8,989 nt of DNA, from contig DATBRG010000030.1 in NCBI GenBank assembly GCA_036560445.1, positions 1 to 8,989 on the forward strand, read 5' to 3'. Below the pieces are notes generated by a model. That model did no database searches. It was not told the origin of the DNA and saw only the letters and a program-made list of their open reading frames with translations. Of the stretch, positions 1 to 6,809 are shown piece by piece (positions within the stretch are counted from its first letter, which is position 1; the number at the start of each line of letters is the position of its first letter). Both the position numbers and the translations under genes were made by a program. Source of the DNA: DATBRG01 sp036560445. GTDB lineage: Bacteria; Pseudomonadota; Gammaproteobacteria; Burkholderiales; Methylophilaceae.

Positions 1-1
1 T

Positions 2-457
2 GAAAAAATTGAGCTGATGTCGCGTTTTGTCGAGAGCCTTTCAGCCTACGCCGTCTGCAATATCGAATACCAGCAAATGATGTACAAAACTGGCGGCGAA
101 GCCATGCAGGAAGTGATGGAAAAACTTGCCTCAATGGTTCAAAGCGGCGAAAAAACGCCTGAAGAGATTCAACGCTTTGACGCCTTCTTTGAGCTTTGGA
201 TCGACGTCAATGAGCGAACATTTAATAAATTCTTCCAGACCAAGGAATTCTCTCGCCTGAGAAACGCGGTGACTGATTCCGGCTTTGCTACGCGCAAGCA
301 TTACTTTGCGCTGATGGAAACCCAGTTAGCTGATCTGCCTATTGCTCTGCGCTCCGAGATGGACGATCTGTACAAGATTATCTATGACCTGCGCAAACAA
401 GTGAAAAAGCTAGAGTCCCAGATCAAGGAAGCTATCATTAAGGATCAACGAGCATGA
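2..457 (+). CDS. phaE: PHA synthase class III subunit PhaE (3' part, start outside window)
   Basis: This is the last 151 residues of PhaE, the non-catalytic partner of PhaC in class III polyhydroxyalkanoate synthase, which acts at the granule surface in the cytoplasm. The frame is open to the left edge (it reads EKIEL before the first internal Met at 17), so the true start lies upstream; family members are roughly 350 residues or more. The visible part is charged and helical, with the family-like stretch FDAFFELWIDVNERTFNKFF followed by a C-terminal heptad-like segment (DLYKIIYDLRKQVKKLESQI) likely to form a coiled coil. Its TGA overlaps the phaC ATG in an ATGA at 454-457, which suggests translational coupling and balanced production of the two subunits. 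The identity rests on the family pattern and on the adjacent class III phaC. Confidence 0.93.
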   Translation, partial: EKIELMSRFVESLSAYAVCNIEYQQMMYKTGGEAMQEVMEKLASMVQSGEKTPEEIQRFDAFFELWIDVNERTFNKFFQTKEFSRLRNAVTDSGFATRKHYFALMETQLADLPIALRSEMDDLYKIIYDLRKQVKKLESQIKEAIIKDQRA

Positions 458-1707
458 ACACACCATTCTCCGCATTCGACGCCAAAGCTGTTATGAAGCA
501 ACTGGGCGAGCTTAACAACAAGCTAATCAAGGGAACCGAGTTCCTCAGCGAAATCGACGAGATCGATGTCGGCACTGCACCCAAACAGCTGGTCTACGAA
601 GAAGACAAGCTCAAGCTCTACCATTACAAGCCAGAGGCTGATAAGGCCATAGGCGTACCGGTACTGATCGTGTATGCACTGGTAAACCGCCCTTATATGC
701 TGGATATCCAGCCCGATCGCAGCTTCATCCGCAATCTGCTGAAACTGGGTCTCGATATTTACATCATCGACTGGGGCTATCCGGCACAAGCCGACAGATA
801 CCTGTCGATGGATGACTACATCAATGGATATATCGACAACTGTGTCGATGTGATTCGCAAGAAATCCAAATCAGACAAAGTTACACTCATGGGTGTCTGC
901 CAGGGTGGTACTTTTTCAGCCATCTACTCGGCATTGCATCCTGAGAAGGTACAGAACCTGGTCACGCTGGTTGCCCCATTCGATTTCTCGACCAATGATG
1001 GCCTGTTGTTCAGCTGGTCTAAGACGATGGACGTAGACGCACTGGTAGACGCTTATGGCGTGGTTCCCGGCAATGTGCTTAACGAGGGTTTCCTGATGTT
1101 GATGCCGTTCAACCTTAACATCAAGAAATACGTCGACATGCTCGATGTGATGGAAGATAAGGAAAAACTGCTTAACTTCCTGCGCATGGAAAAATGGATT
1201 TTTGACAGCCCAGGCCAAGCTGGTGAATGTTTGCGCCAATTCGTCAAGGATTGTTATCAGGGCAATAAACTGGTCAAGGGCAAGCTCAAGCTGGGCGAGA
1301 AAACCGTTAACCTGAAAAACATCAGCATGCCAGTGTTGAATATCTATGCCTCTGCCGACCATCTGGTACCGCCCGCAGCGACCAAGCCACTGAATGACCT
1401 GATCGGTAGCGAAGACAAGACCTTATACGAATTCCAAGGTGGCCATATTGGTGTATTCGTTGGTTCGCGTTCCCAGAAAGAGCTGGCGCCCGGTATCGCT
1501 AAATGGTTGAAAGCTCGTGATGTAGTGGCGCAACCAAAAGCTAAAGCTGAAACCGTAGCAAAAACTCCTGTGGTCAAACCCCAAGCCGCGGCAAAAGCCG
1601 AGATAAGCACTAAAACTAAAACTACTGCAACGCCAAAAAAGGTAGTAACGAAGGCACAAGCCAAGCCAGCAGCAACTGCCAACAAGACGCCATTTAAAGC
1701 TAAATAG
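454..1707 (+). CDS. phaC: class III poly(3-hydroxyalkanoate) synthase subunit PhaC with Lys/Ala-rich tail
   Basis: This catalytic subunit polymerises (R)-3-hydroxyacyl-CoA into PHA and releases CoA. It has an alpha/beta-hydrolase fold with the lipase-like box GVCQGG at 147-152. The nucleophile is C149, with D302 (in SADHLVPP) and H331 (in GGHIGVF) completing the triad; these positions equal the numbering I recall for Allochromatium vinosum PhaC. The ATG at 454 is chosen because it overlaps the phaE stop and has an AAGGA 9 nt upstream. The conserved catalytic part ends near residue 356. Residues 357-417 form an unusual tail with about 14 Lys and 15 Ala plus Thr/Pro and only two acidic residues, resembling histone H1-like tails. 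Class III PhaC proteins are usually about 355 residues, so the tail explains the length of 417. A terminator follows directly. Confidence 0.97.
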   Translation: MNTPFSAFDAKAVMKQLGELNNKLIKGTEFLSEIDEIDVGTAPKQLVYEEDKLKLYHYKPEADKAIGVPVLIVYALVNRPYMLDIQPDRSFIRNLLKLGLDIYIIDWGYPAQADRYLSMDDYINGYIDNCVDVIRKKSKSDKVTLMGVCQGGTFSAIYSALHPEKVQNLVTLVAPFDFSTNDGLLFSWSKTMDVDALVDAYGVVPGNVLNEGFLMLMPFNLNIKKYVDMLDVMEDKEKLLNFLRMEKWIFDSPGQAGECLRQFVKDCYQGNKLVKGKLKLGEKTVNLKNISMPVLNIYASADHLVPPAATKPLNDLIGSEDKTLYEFQGGHIGVFVGSRSQKELAPGIAKWLKARDVVAQPKAKAETVAKTPVVKPQAAAKAEISTKTKTTATPKKVVTKAQAKPAATANKTPFKAK

Positions 1708-1734
1708 TTAACAGATTGCCTTCCTCCAAGGGTT

Positions 1735-1760
1735 GCCCCGCCTAGTGCGGGGCTTTTTTT
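1735..1760 (+). terminator. intrinsic terminator of phaE-phaC
   Basis: A perfect 7-bp GC stem (GCCCCGC at 1735-1741, GCGGGGC at 1747-1753) encloses a 5-nt loop and is followed by seven T at 1754-1760. It lies 27 nt after the phaC stop and ends the + strand operon. Read on the - strand the hairpin is not followed by a T tract, so it should act in one direction only. The convergent EamA gene ends at 1804. Confidence 0.93.
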
Positions 1761-1803
1761 GGCTTATAAAGCCTCAACCTCAGGATAAGCAAAAATCTTC
1801 TGG

Positions 1804-2238
1804 TTATTCTGTCACCAGATATACGCCAAAGATGATGACAATGATGCCGAAAAACTTCAGCATGCTAATAGTCTCATGGAGAAAAACTGCCGAAGCCAGA
1901 GTCACAGTCACGTAAGACATCGAAGTAGCGGGGTGGGCTTTACTCAGGTCAATACGGGCGATAATACTGAGCCAAGTCAGAAAGGCCAGAATCAGCGCCA
2001 GCATTCCTAGCCATATAGTTGGTTCCATCGCAATAGTGGCGAGATATGACCATGCAGCGCCAATTGAATTGATGGGAAACTCTCCGTGCGCGGAGAGACC
2101 AATTTTCAGTAACACTTGGGTTGCCGTATCCCAAACTAGAATCATGGCGAACAAACCCAATACTGGATAATTTACATGCTTCCAGCGCCAGAACTCCAGC
2201 CTAAGCAGCTTTCTGTATACACTCAGCACCACCTTCAT
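1804..2238 (-). CDS. half-size EamA/DMT-family membrane protein, ArnE/ArnF-like
   Basis: This is a 144-residue inner-membrane protein with about four helices, the length of ArnE/ArnF subunits and half that of full EamA transporters. From the chosen start, helices lie near residues 25-46, 67-92, 103-119 and 126-143. Family-like signatures are QVLLKIG at the end of helix 1, WLSIIARIDLSKAHPATSMSYV across helices 2-3, and FLHETIS before helix 4. The same pattern occurs in the protein at 5981-6361, so the two are paralogues. I chose the ATG at 2238 because it forms an ATGA overlap with the stop of the upstream deacetylase/glycosyltransferase gene; an in-frame ATG at 2250 would add four residues. 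The context suggests a role in moving a lipid-linked sugar across the membrane, as ArnE/F do for Und-P-Ara4N. That function is inferred; another small-molecule exporter is possible. Confidence 0.85.
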   Translation of the reverse strand: MKVVLSVYRKLLRLEFWRWKHVNYPVLGLFAMILVWDTATQVLLKIGLSAHGEFPINSIGAAWSYLATIAMEPTIWLGMLALILAFLTWLSIIARIDLSKAHPATSMSYVTVTLASAVFLHETISMLKFFGIIVIIFGVYLVTE

Positions 2239-4007
2239 GCTGAAGCCCATATCCGGTTAAAACGCCAGCGTATAAGTGCCCAAAGGATATTCAAGGAATC
2301 GACAACAGGCCTGAATTTAGACGATCGATTATTATCTATATAAATAGTCGGAATTGGTACGGTAACGATTTTTCGTTTCTGGGATAACGCCAGTAGCAAT
2401 ATCTGGAATTCAGTTTCATAACGGCTCCCGCGCACCTCTTTAACGATGTTCTCTACAAAAAGCTGATTGAAAGCGCGCAAGCCGGACTGTGTATCAATGG
2501 GGGCCTCTGGATAGAACCAACGTAACACATGACTAGCCATGGTGTTCCCTAAACGACTACGGCCTGGCATCTGCTCCAGTTTTCTTGTGCCAATCGCTAC
2601 CTCTGCACCATTTTCCACCAACTTAACCAAGTGTGGAATTTCAGCCGGAGGATGCTGACCATCTGCATCCAAGGTGACTAATGCTCTGAAATCAAACTTT
2701 TTCAGTGCCTCGTGGAATCCTGCAATCAGGCCCATACCCTTACCCTGATTGAAAGGAAAGCTGATGACACTGATACGGTCAGGCATCCTGAGTGCAAGCC
2801 TAGCAAGAATATTGGCCGTCATATCATTAGATCCATCGTCGATCGCAATGATATGGTCGGTATATTTAATTGCTTCAGTAATAACACCTTCACAAAAATC
2901 CTCAACGTCGTAACATGGGATGATGCCAACAAGCTGAATCGCTGTTCTTGTTTCCAGGGCGCTTAAAGATAATCGGTGCCAGCCTGCCAGATCGTAAAAT
3001 CCCCAGCTACTATCAAGCTTCAAATAAACATTTGAAGCCCCCGAAAGCACATTCAAGGAGATGCCCACCTCGGCCATTCTTTTATTCCAGCAAATAACTG
3101 CCTCGCCGATTATCTGGCCAGTCTTATGATTAATTACCTGGGCAGTTTTACTATCTGGAGTAATGGCAAGCTTCAGGCGCACATGCAGATCTGGTTGCTC
3201 GGCAAGAAGAGATAACACATGGCTGCTAAAGCGGCTGGCTAAAGCCGTCAGCCGCATCCTGATTTTTAGTAGAGAACCCTCAACCCCTACATACTCCAAT
3301 GGTTGGTTGGGTTGGTATAGGGCGCCATAATCTTGGCTAAAAAAAATTTCCTCGGCCTTGGCATAGCCAAGAAAGCGGCGCCGACTAAGCGCTGTTTGCG
3401 TGTAATGGCAAAGTATCGCCTCACGTTTGTTGTTGAGCTGTTTAGGCGATAGCCGGACACCAAACTTGGCTGCAGTTGAAACCTGCTTTCCGTGAATAAG
3501 ATAGCTTAACTTTGTCATATTAATTGCAAGCTCTGGTAGGCGCTGCAAGGCTAGATCTGCTAACAATGCTGTTGCGCTATGGTCAGGATGCCTATCTTGC
3601 AACGCAGGCAGAATCAGCAAGGATGGGTTCCATTTGAATTCCTCAATGAACAGTTGCAACACACGCCCATCGCCCTGATTAAGCAACTGCGTAACTCCTT
3701 GATCCGGTAATCCCCAAAAAACGACATCATTTGAACCTATTCCCAGCCTTGTGATTGCAGCAAGCGCTTCACTTCTTCTACGCATCCCCCAGCGAAACCG
3801 GTCATGCTCATCAATCTGCCAACGGCCTTCAAGAAACCGTTGCGGCCAGGGATTGTTGTCCCCATCAGTAATAAAAACAATGCGGATAGCGGCACCAGCA
3901 CTCTTGGCCTTTTGTATCAGCCCTCCTGCTGCCAGGCTTTCATCATCTGGATGCACCGCCAGTATCATCACGCGGTCTTGTTTACTTAGATTGATATTGC
4001 TGGCCAT
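2235..4007 (-). CDS. bifunctional PIG-L/LmbE-type deacetylase - GT2 glycosyltransferase fusion
   Basis: A 590-residue protein joins two enzymes. Residues 10-230 are a PIG-L (LmbE) zinc deacetylase: AVHPDDE supplies H19, D21 and D22, and DRHPDHSAT supplies H140 and H143. By comparison with MshB, H19, D22 and H143 bind zinc while D21 and H140 act in catalysis. Residues 355-590 are a GT2 domain of the dolichyl-phosphate-mannose-synthase type, with VGIIPCYD near 360-366, IDDGSND 389-395, DADGQH 447-452, QSGLRAF 507-513 and RSSKF 561-565. It lacks the C-terminal membrane helices of ArnC. Residues 240-350 match no domain I recognise and look beta-rich. The likely joint role is to load an N-acetylated sugar on a polyprenyl phosphate and deacetylate it; the order and substrate are inferred. 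AAGAG lies 8 nt before the ATG, the GT-C gene ends 11 nt upstream, and the stop overlaps the next start. Confidence 0.93.
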   Translation of the reverse strand: MASNINLSKQDRVMILAVHPDDESLAAGGLIQKAKSAGAAIRIVFITDGDNNPWPQRFLEGRWQIDEHDRFRWGMRRRSEALAAITRLGIGSNDVVFWGLPDQGVTQLLNQGDGRVLQLFIEEFKWNPSLLILPALQDRHPDHSATALLADLALQRLPELAINMTKLSYLIHGKQVSTAAKFGVRLSPKQLNNKREAILCHYTQTALSRRRFLGYAKAEEIFFSQDYGALYQPNQPLEYVGVEGSLLKIRMRLTALASRFSSHVLSLLAEQPDLHVRLKLAITPDSKTAQVINHKTGQIIGEAVICWNKRMAEVGISLNVLSGASNVYLKLDSSWGFYDLAGWHRLSLSALETRTAIQLVGIIPCYDVEDFCEGVITEAIKYTDHIIAIDDGSNDMTANILARLALRMPDRISVISFPFNQGKGMGLIAGFHEALKKFDFRALVTLDADGQHPPAEIPHLVKLVENGAEVAIGTRKLEQMPGRSRLGNTMASHVLRWFYPEAPIDTQSGLRAFNQLFVENIVKEVRGSRYETEFQILLLALSQKRKIVTVPIPTIYIDNNRSSKFRPVVDSLNILWALIRWRFNRIWASA

Positions 4008-4018
4008 ATTCTTAGCTC

Positions 4019-5761
4019 TTAGCTTGGGTTAAAAGGTGAAAATCCACGCTGAATAGCTGGCGCCCATATAAAAGCGATATGTCCGGGATTTATCGTTCTG
4101 GATTGGAAAGTATGTGGGCCGACATCAAGCTGGCGCGGCCCATCATAGGCAGTGTTATCCAGAGAGCCTTCTACTGCCCCATGTTCGGCAACCAGGACAT
4201 ACTGCGCGGGAATATTGACATTGAACTTGATGGTATTTTTTTCTTTACCATCGAGATTGAGTATCTGCCCAGCAACACGCAGGGTTCCCACTGGCAGAAA
4301 GTTGTCATTCAAGAACTGACGCCCTTTAGCGGGGAAAAACGGGCTATCCAGTGTGGCAACGGCAGTACCGGAACTTGCTATATCCTCTGCGATACTGTCC
4401 TTAATTAGTCCAAGCTGGATACGCTTGCGGGAAACACTCTCCAGTGCGTAAAAGAATGGCCTCTGACGGAATACAGTCTCCCCCTTGAGGTCCATGATGC
4501 TGTCTGTAGGGCGAGTCAGTTGTAGTACTTCGGCGATTAGTTTGTTCTGATAAATGTATGGCTGATGCCAGAACATATTTCGTGTAAAAAAGGTGGTTAG
4601 TTCTACCAACACCAAGAGGCCCAGAAGCAACTCCGGTTTCAGAGACCATCGGACATGATTACGTGACACGTACTCGACCAGTGAGCCAACAACAATCACT
4701 ATCACTAATGGCGTTAGGGGCAAGAAATCCTGGAGCGTAATAAGTGGCCAAAATCCATATAGGCCCAGCATACTGAAACTATAGGTTAGAAAAACTACCC
4801 AGCGGCGCTGCTGAAGATTGCTGTTAGCAGTTTTAATGTAACGACTTCTAAGCAAGAAAATACCAGCCACCAGCACCATTAGCACTGTTAGTAGTTTTAG
4901 GGTTGTAGCCCAACCAAGATGCTTCCAGCTATCTAAACCCGGGACTATGTTGTGCTGGATGATTCCGTAATACATCGCATCCAGGGCATCTTGGTAATCA
5001 AAATACATCACTAGCAAGGAAGGGATAATCAATATCCCGGCTATCATCCAGAGGCTATTGAATAGATACTGCTGCAGATTCTGACGTACGTTGCCGCGTA
5101 CTAAGACCAATGTACTCAAGCAAGCCAATGCAAGCGCCGAAAACAGCAAAGTAGTTTTCATTGACGTACTGAAAGCCGCCCCTAGCAACAAGCCTGAAAA
5201 GAAAAACCTAAGGGTGGTCTTTGGCTTTTGTATTAATACGGTAACCGTTAGAAGCCAGAAGAACACCCATAAATCATCCGCCCGGAACTCGATTGAAGTC
5301 ATGAAAAACGAGGGATATAAACCGGTAAGTAGCGCAGCCCAGATACCAACTTTCTTCGAGTACAAGGTCTTGCCAATTAGATAAACTGCCCAAAGCGCCA
5401 AGAAGAATAGCGGAGTCACTGCGTAACGCATTGCCACTAGGATGTCGGACCGTTCGCCGAACATCGAATAAACTGGTGTGAATAGTATGTGGAACAGTGG
5501 GGCATGATTATCGAATACATCGCGATACTGCATCAGGCCATTTGCCCAGCCCCAGATTATATGCAGGTGTTGAGGCTCATCACTATTAATGCGGAGGTTA
5601 TTGGCATAGACCACTCGCAGTAGAATAACCAATAAAAATAGCGCAAATGGGAGCTTGGTAAAAAGCGTTTTCCCGAGATATATCAGAACTGTCTTAAAAG
5701 AGTTCTGACCAAAGTTAAAACCAGATACAGCTGTCATTTTAGGCTTGTTAGAGTTAGTCAT
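4019..5761 (-). CDS. GT-C integral membrane glycosyltransferase, PMT/ArnT (GT39/GT83)-like
   Basis: This 580-residue polytopic protein resembles enzymes that transfer a sugar from a polyprenyl phosphate to an acceptor on the periplasmic face. After a first helix (about 35-52), INSDEPQHLH places an Asp-Glu pair at 61-62 in the first external loop, as in GT-C enzymes, followed by YRDVFDNHAPLFH and later EFRADDLWVFFW. About ten hydrophobic segments reach residue 400 or so. The remainder is a soluble, probably periplasmic, beta-rich domain. The frame continues upstream to a TTG at 5824, but I see no good ribosome site there; ATG at 5761 is preferred and ATG at 5737 is also possible. Length and architecture are close to ArnT, which transfers L-Ara4N to lipid A. 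The acceptor here is unknown: lipid A, another glycan or protein are all possible. Confidence 0.9.
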   Translation of the reverse strand: MTNSNKPKMTAVSGFNFGQNSFKTVLIYLGKTLFTKLPFALFLLVILLRVVYANNLRINSDEPQHLHIIWGWANGLMQYRDVFDNHAPLFHILFTPVYSMFGERSDILVAMRYAVTPLFFLALWAVYLIGKTLYSKKVGIWAALLTGLYPSFFMTSIEFRADDLWVFFWLLTVTVLIQKPKTTLRFFFSGLLLGAAFSTSMKTTLLFSALALACLSTLVLVRGNVRQNLQQYLFNSLWMIAGILIIPSLLVMYFDYQDALDAMYYGIIQHNIVPGLDSWKHLGWATTLKLLTVLMVLVAGIFLLRSRYIKTANSNLQQRRWVVFLTYSFSMLGLYGFWPLITLQDFLPLTPLVIVIVVGSLVEYVSRNHVRWSLKPELLLGLLVLVELTTFFTRNMFWHQPYIYQNKLIAEVLQLTRPTDSIMDLKGETVFRQRPFFYALESVSRKRIQLGLIKDSIAEDIASSGTAVATLDSPFFPAKGRQFLNDNFLPVGTLRVAGQILNLDGKEKNTIKFNVNIPAQYVLVAEHGAVEGSLDNTAYDGPRQLDVGPHTFQSRTINPGHIAFIWAPAIQRGFSPFNPS

Positions 5762-5980
5762 ATCAGGCACTACAAGCGCAAATAGCGTGCTGGATAGATA
5801 AAACCAGCAGAAGTTATTTAACAAGACATTGATTTAATTAAATATATTTAGATAAATTTGCCATATAGCAACCACAATTACTGAATAAAAAGCCTGCAAA
5901 AAGATGTTGGCTGTGCAATGGGTGTATACAAATTTTGCAGGATTAGGACGAATGAATAGCAGTTGAAAAACTGCCGTTAT
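5762..5980. other. AT-rich intergenic region between the EamA and GT-C genes
   Basis: This 219-nt gap (157 nt if the GT-C gene starts at its TTG) interrupts an otherwise tight - strand gene set. It is AT-rich near 5828-5880 and could carry a separate promoter for the GT-C and fusion genes, but I could not pick -35 and -10 boxes of convincing quality. It contains the inverted repeat at 5893-5941 and an imperfect hairpin at the left end of the upstream EamA gene. Confidence 0.5.
5893..5941. repeat. 9-bp inverted repeat upstream of the GT-C gene
   Basis: CCTGCAAAA at 5893-5901 and TTTTGCAGG at 5933-5941 are perfect reverse complements separated by 31 nt. The spacer includes the 8-bp palindrome TGTATACA at 5923-5930. 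The repeat sits about 130-180 nt upstream of the preferred GT-C start. It could be a binding site for a dimeric regulator or an RNA stem in a leader. Chance occurrence in AT-rich DNA is not excluded. Confidence 0.5.
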
Positions 5981-5982
5981 TC
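5954..5982. other. imperfect hairpin at the 3' end of the 126-residue EamA gene
   Basis: A 6-bp stem (GCAGTT 5959-5964, AACTGC 5969-5974) closes a 4-nt loop. It may extend through GAATA (5954-5958) pairing with TATTC (5978-5982), with a 3-nt bulge. It overlaps the stop of the - strand EamA gene. There is no T tract beyond it on the - strand, so it is at most a weak terminator or a transcript-end stabiliser. Confidence 0.3.
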
Positions 5983-6361
5983 AGGTGTTGGCGATAATCG
6001 TAATGCCAATCAAGATAACGAATACGCCCAGCCAACGACGTGGACTGATGTATTCATGTAAAAGAAAATGTGATGCTAATAAAACACTAACGTTACTGAC
6101 GCTGCTCATTGGGAAAGCAAAGCTCAGGGCCATTCTTGACATGAATGCCAACCAGGCGACAATGGCGCCCATCTGTAGAAGCAGGCCTAACATAATTCTT
6201 TTATTGCCAAGCATATTCTTTGCAAACACCAAGCTGGTTTGAATTTTCCCTGCATGTGGTGATGTTCCATTTTCACTAGCGCCCACCTTGAATAAGACTG
6301 ACCCCAGGGCATTTAAAGTAAGTGCTAACAGCACGATTGCTAGAGTTTCATTCGATGGCAT
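5981..6361 (-). CDS. half-size EamA/DMT-family membrane protein, ArnE-like
   Basis: A 126-residue protein with four predicted helices near residues 5-27, 55-76, 79-98 and 107-125, the size and layout of ArnE/ArnF. Signatures are VLFKVG at the end of helix 1, WLAFMSRMALSFAFPMSSVSNV across helices 2-3, and LLHEYISPRRWLG before helix 4. These align position by position with the second EamA protein of the window (1804-2238), so the pair could form a heterodimer as ArnE and ArnF do. It is the first of the four leftward genes and is separated from the GT-C gene by about 220 nt, so it may have its own transcript. The ATG at 6361 lacks a clear Shine-Dalgarno sequence. A flippase role for a lipid-linked sugar is inferred from gene content; the fold assignment is firmer than the function. 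Confidence 0.86.
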   Translation of the reverse strand: MPSNETLAIVLLALTLNALGSVLFKVGASENGTSPHAGKIQTSLVFAKNMLGNKRIMLGLLLQMGAIVAWLAFMSRMALSFAFPMSSVSNVSVLLASHFLLHEYISPRRWLGVFVILIGITIIANT

Positions 6362-6471
6362 ATGGATGTTTTCTGATACGTGGATTTGATTAGTGAATTG
6401 GTATGGTTTACCGACTCCTGAGCAATTAGCGTTCCAAACTCCAGTTTTGTGGCTGAACTCAGCAAAGCTGC

Positions 6472-6519
6472 ACTGAACTTGATGCTCAAAATGTATACTA
6501 GGCTATGCGCTAAGTCAGG
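6472..6519 (+). promoter_or_regulatory. possible promoter and ribosome site for the 6527 ORF
   Basis: TATACT at 6494-6499 matches five of six bases of a sigma-70 -10 box, but the -35 position (around 6472-6477) is poor. AGG at 6517-6519 lies 7 nt before the ATG at 6527. Together they would give a leader of roughly 20 nt. This is weak evidence that the small ORF is expressed. Confidence 0.3.
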
Positions 6520-6526
6520 TAGCCTC

Positions 6527-6739
6527 ATGCCATATAAATTTCTTATTTTTTATTTCATATCGCTTGCGGTTTGTTCTTTATCTACCATATACAAAACCAG
6601 CTGTTTCAAGAATATGCTGTGCAGGCAAATTCTGAGCAATATGTTCTGGAGCCTTATCCCCGTGGCCAATACTTTTAAGGCCTTGCTATGGATAGCTTCC
6701 ATGGTGATTGAATGGTCAAGAAAAACTAAGGCTGATTAA
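6527..6739 (+). CDS. possible small two-helix membrane protein, unknown
   Basis: I do not recognise this 70-residue ORF. It has two hydrophobic segments, KFLIFYFISLAVCSL near residues 4-18 and SLIPVANTFKALLWIASMVI near 43-62. Cysteines lie between them and the tail is charged (EWSRKTKAD). The ATG at 6527 has AGG 7 nt upstream and a TATACT box in a plausible place; the frame also opens from a GTG at 6449, which has less support. It lies between the divergent EamA gene and the lipoprotein. Codon use is AT-rich and two other frames in this stretch are also partly open, so it may be non-coding. If real, it would be a small inner-membrane protein of unknown role. Confidence 0.35.
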   Translation: MPYKFLIFYFISLAVCSLSTIYKTSCFKNMLCRQILSNMFWSLIPVANTFKALLWIASMVIEWSRKTKAD

Positions 6740-6750
6740 AGGTTTTGCGG

Positions 6751-6779
6751 TTGTTCTGTTACAGTGCTGCTCTCAAAAT
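6751..6779 (+). promoter_or_regulatory. weak promoter candidate for the lipoprotein gene
   Basis: TTGTTC (6751-6756) and CAAAAT (6774-6779) are separated by 17 nt and match the -35 and -10 consensus in three and four positions. They lie in the 70-nt gap between the small ORF and the lipoprotein start. A GGAAAG at 6792-6797 is a loosely spaced ribosome site, 12 nt before the ATG. This is a guess from spacing. Confidence 0.22.
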
Positions 6780-6809
6780 CTAGTCTCTGACGGAAAGTGT
6801 TCAAATTAG

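Noticed and set aside
916..1362. Long open frame on the - strand inside phaC
   Set aside because: It lies entirely antisense to a well-supported phaC with an intact catalytic triad; its translation shows no family pattern. The same applies to 523-789 and 1344-1685.
1733..1915. Short + strand frame beginning in the phaC terminator
   Set aside because: It starts inside the terminator stem and runs antisense into the end of the EamA gene, with no ribosome site.
5762..5824. Upstream TTG start for the GT-C gene, adding 21 residues
   Set aside because: The frame is open, but TTG without a clear ribosome site is weaker than the ATG at 5761. The added segment is not needed for the first membrane helix. 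It stays possible.
6340..6528. 62-codon - strand frame running into the 126-residue EamA gene
   Set aside because: It overlaps the EamA start in another frame, occupies the likely promoter region, and its translation shows no pattern.
6538..6672. Second + strand frame in the 6527-6739 stretch, with a protein-like tail
   Set aside because: It has no ATG or ribosome site and is only about 45 codons; it was kept only as a reason to doubt the overlapping small ORF.
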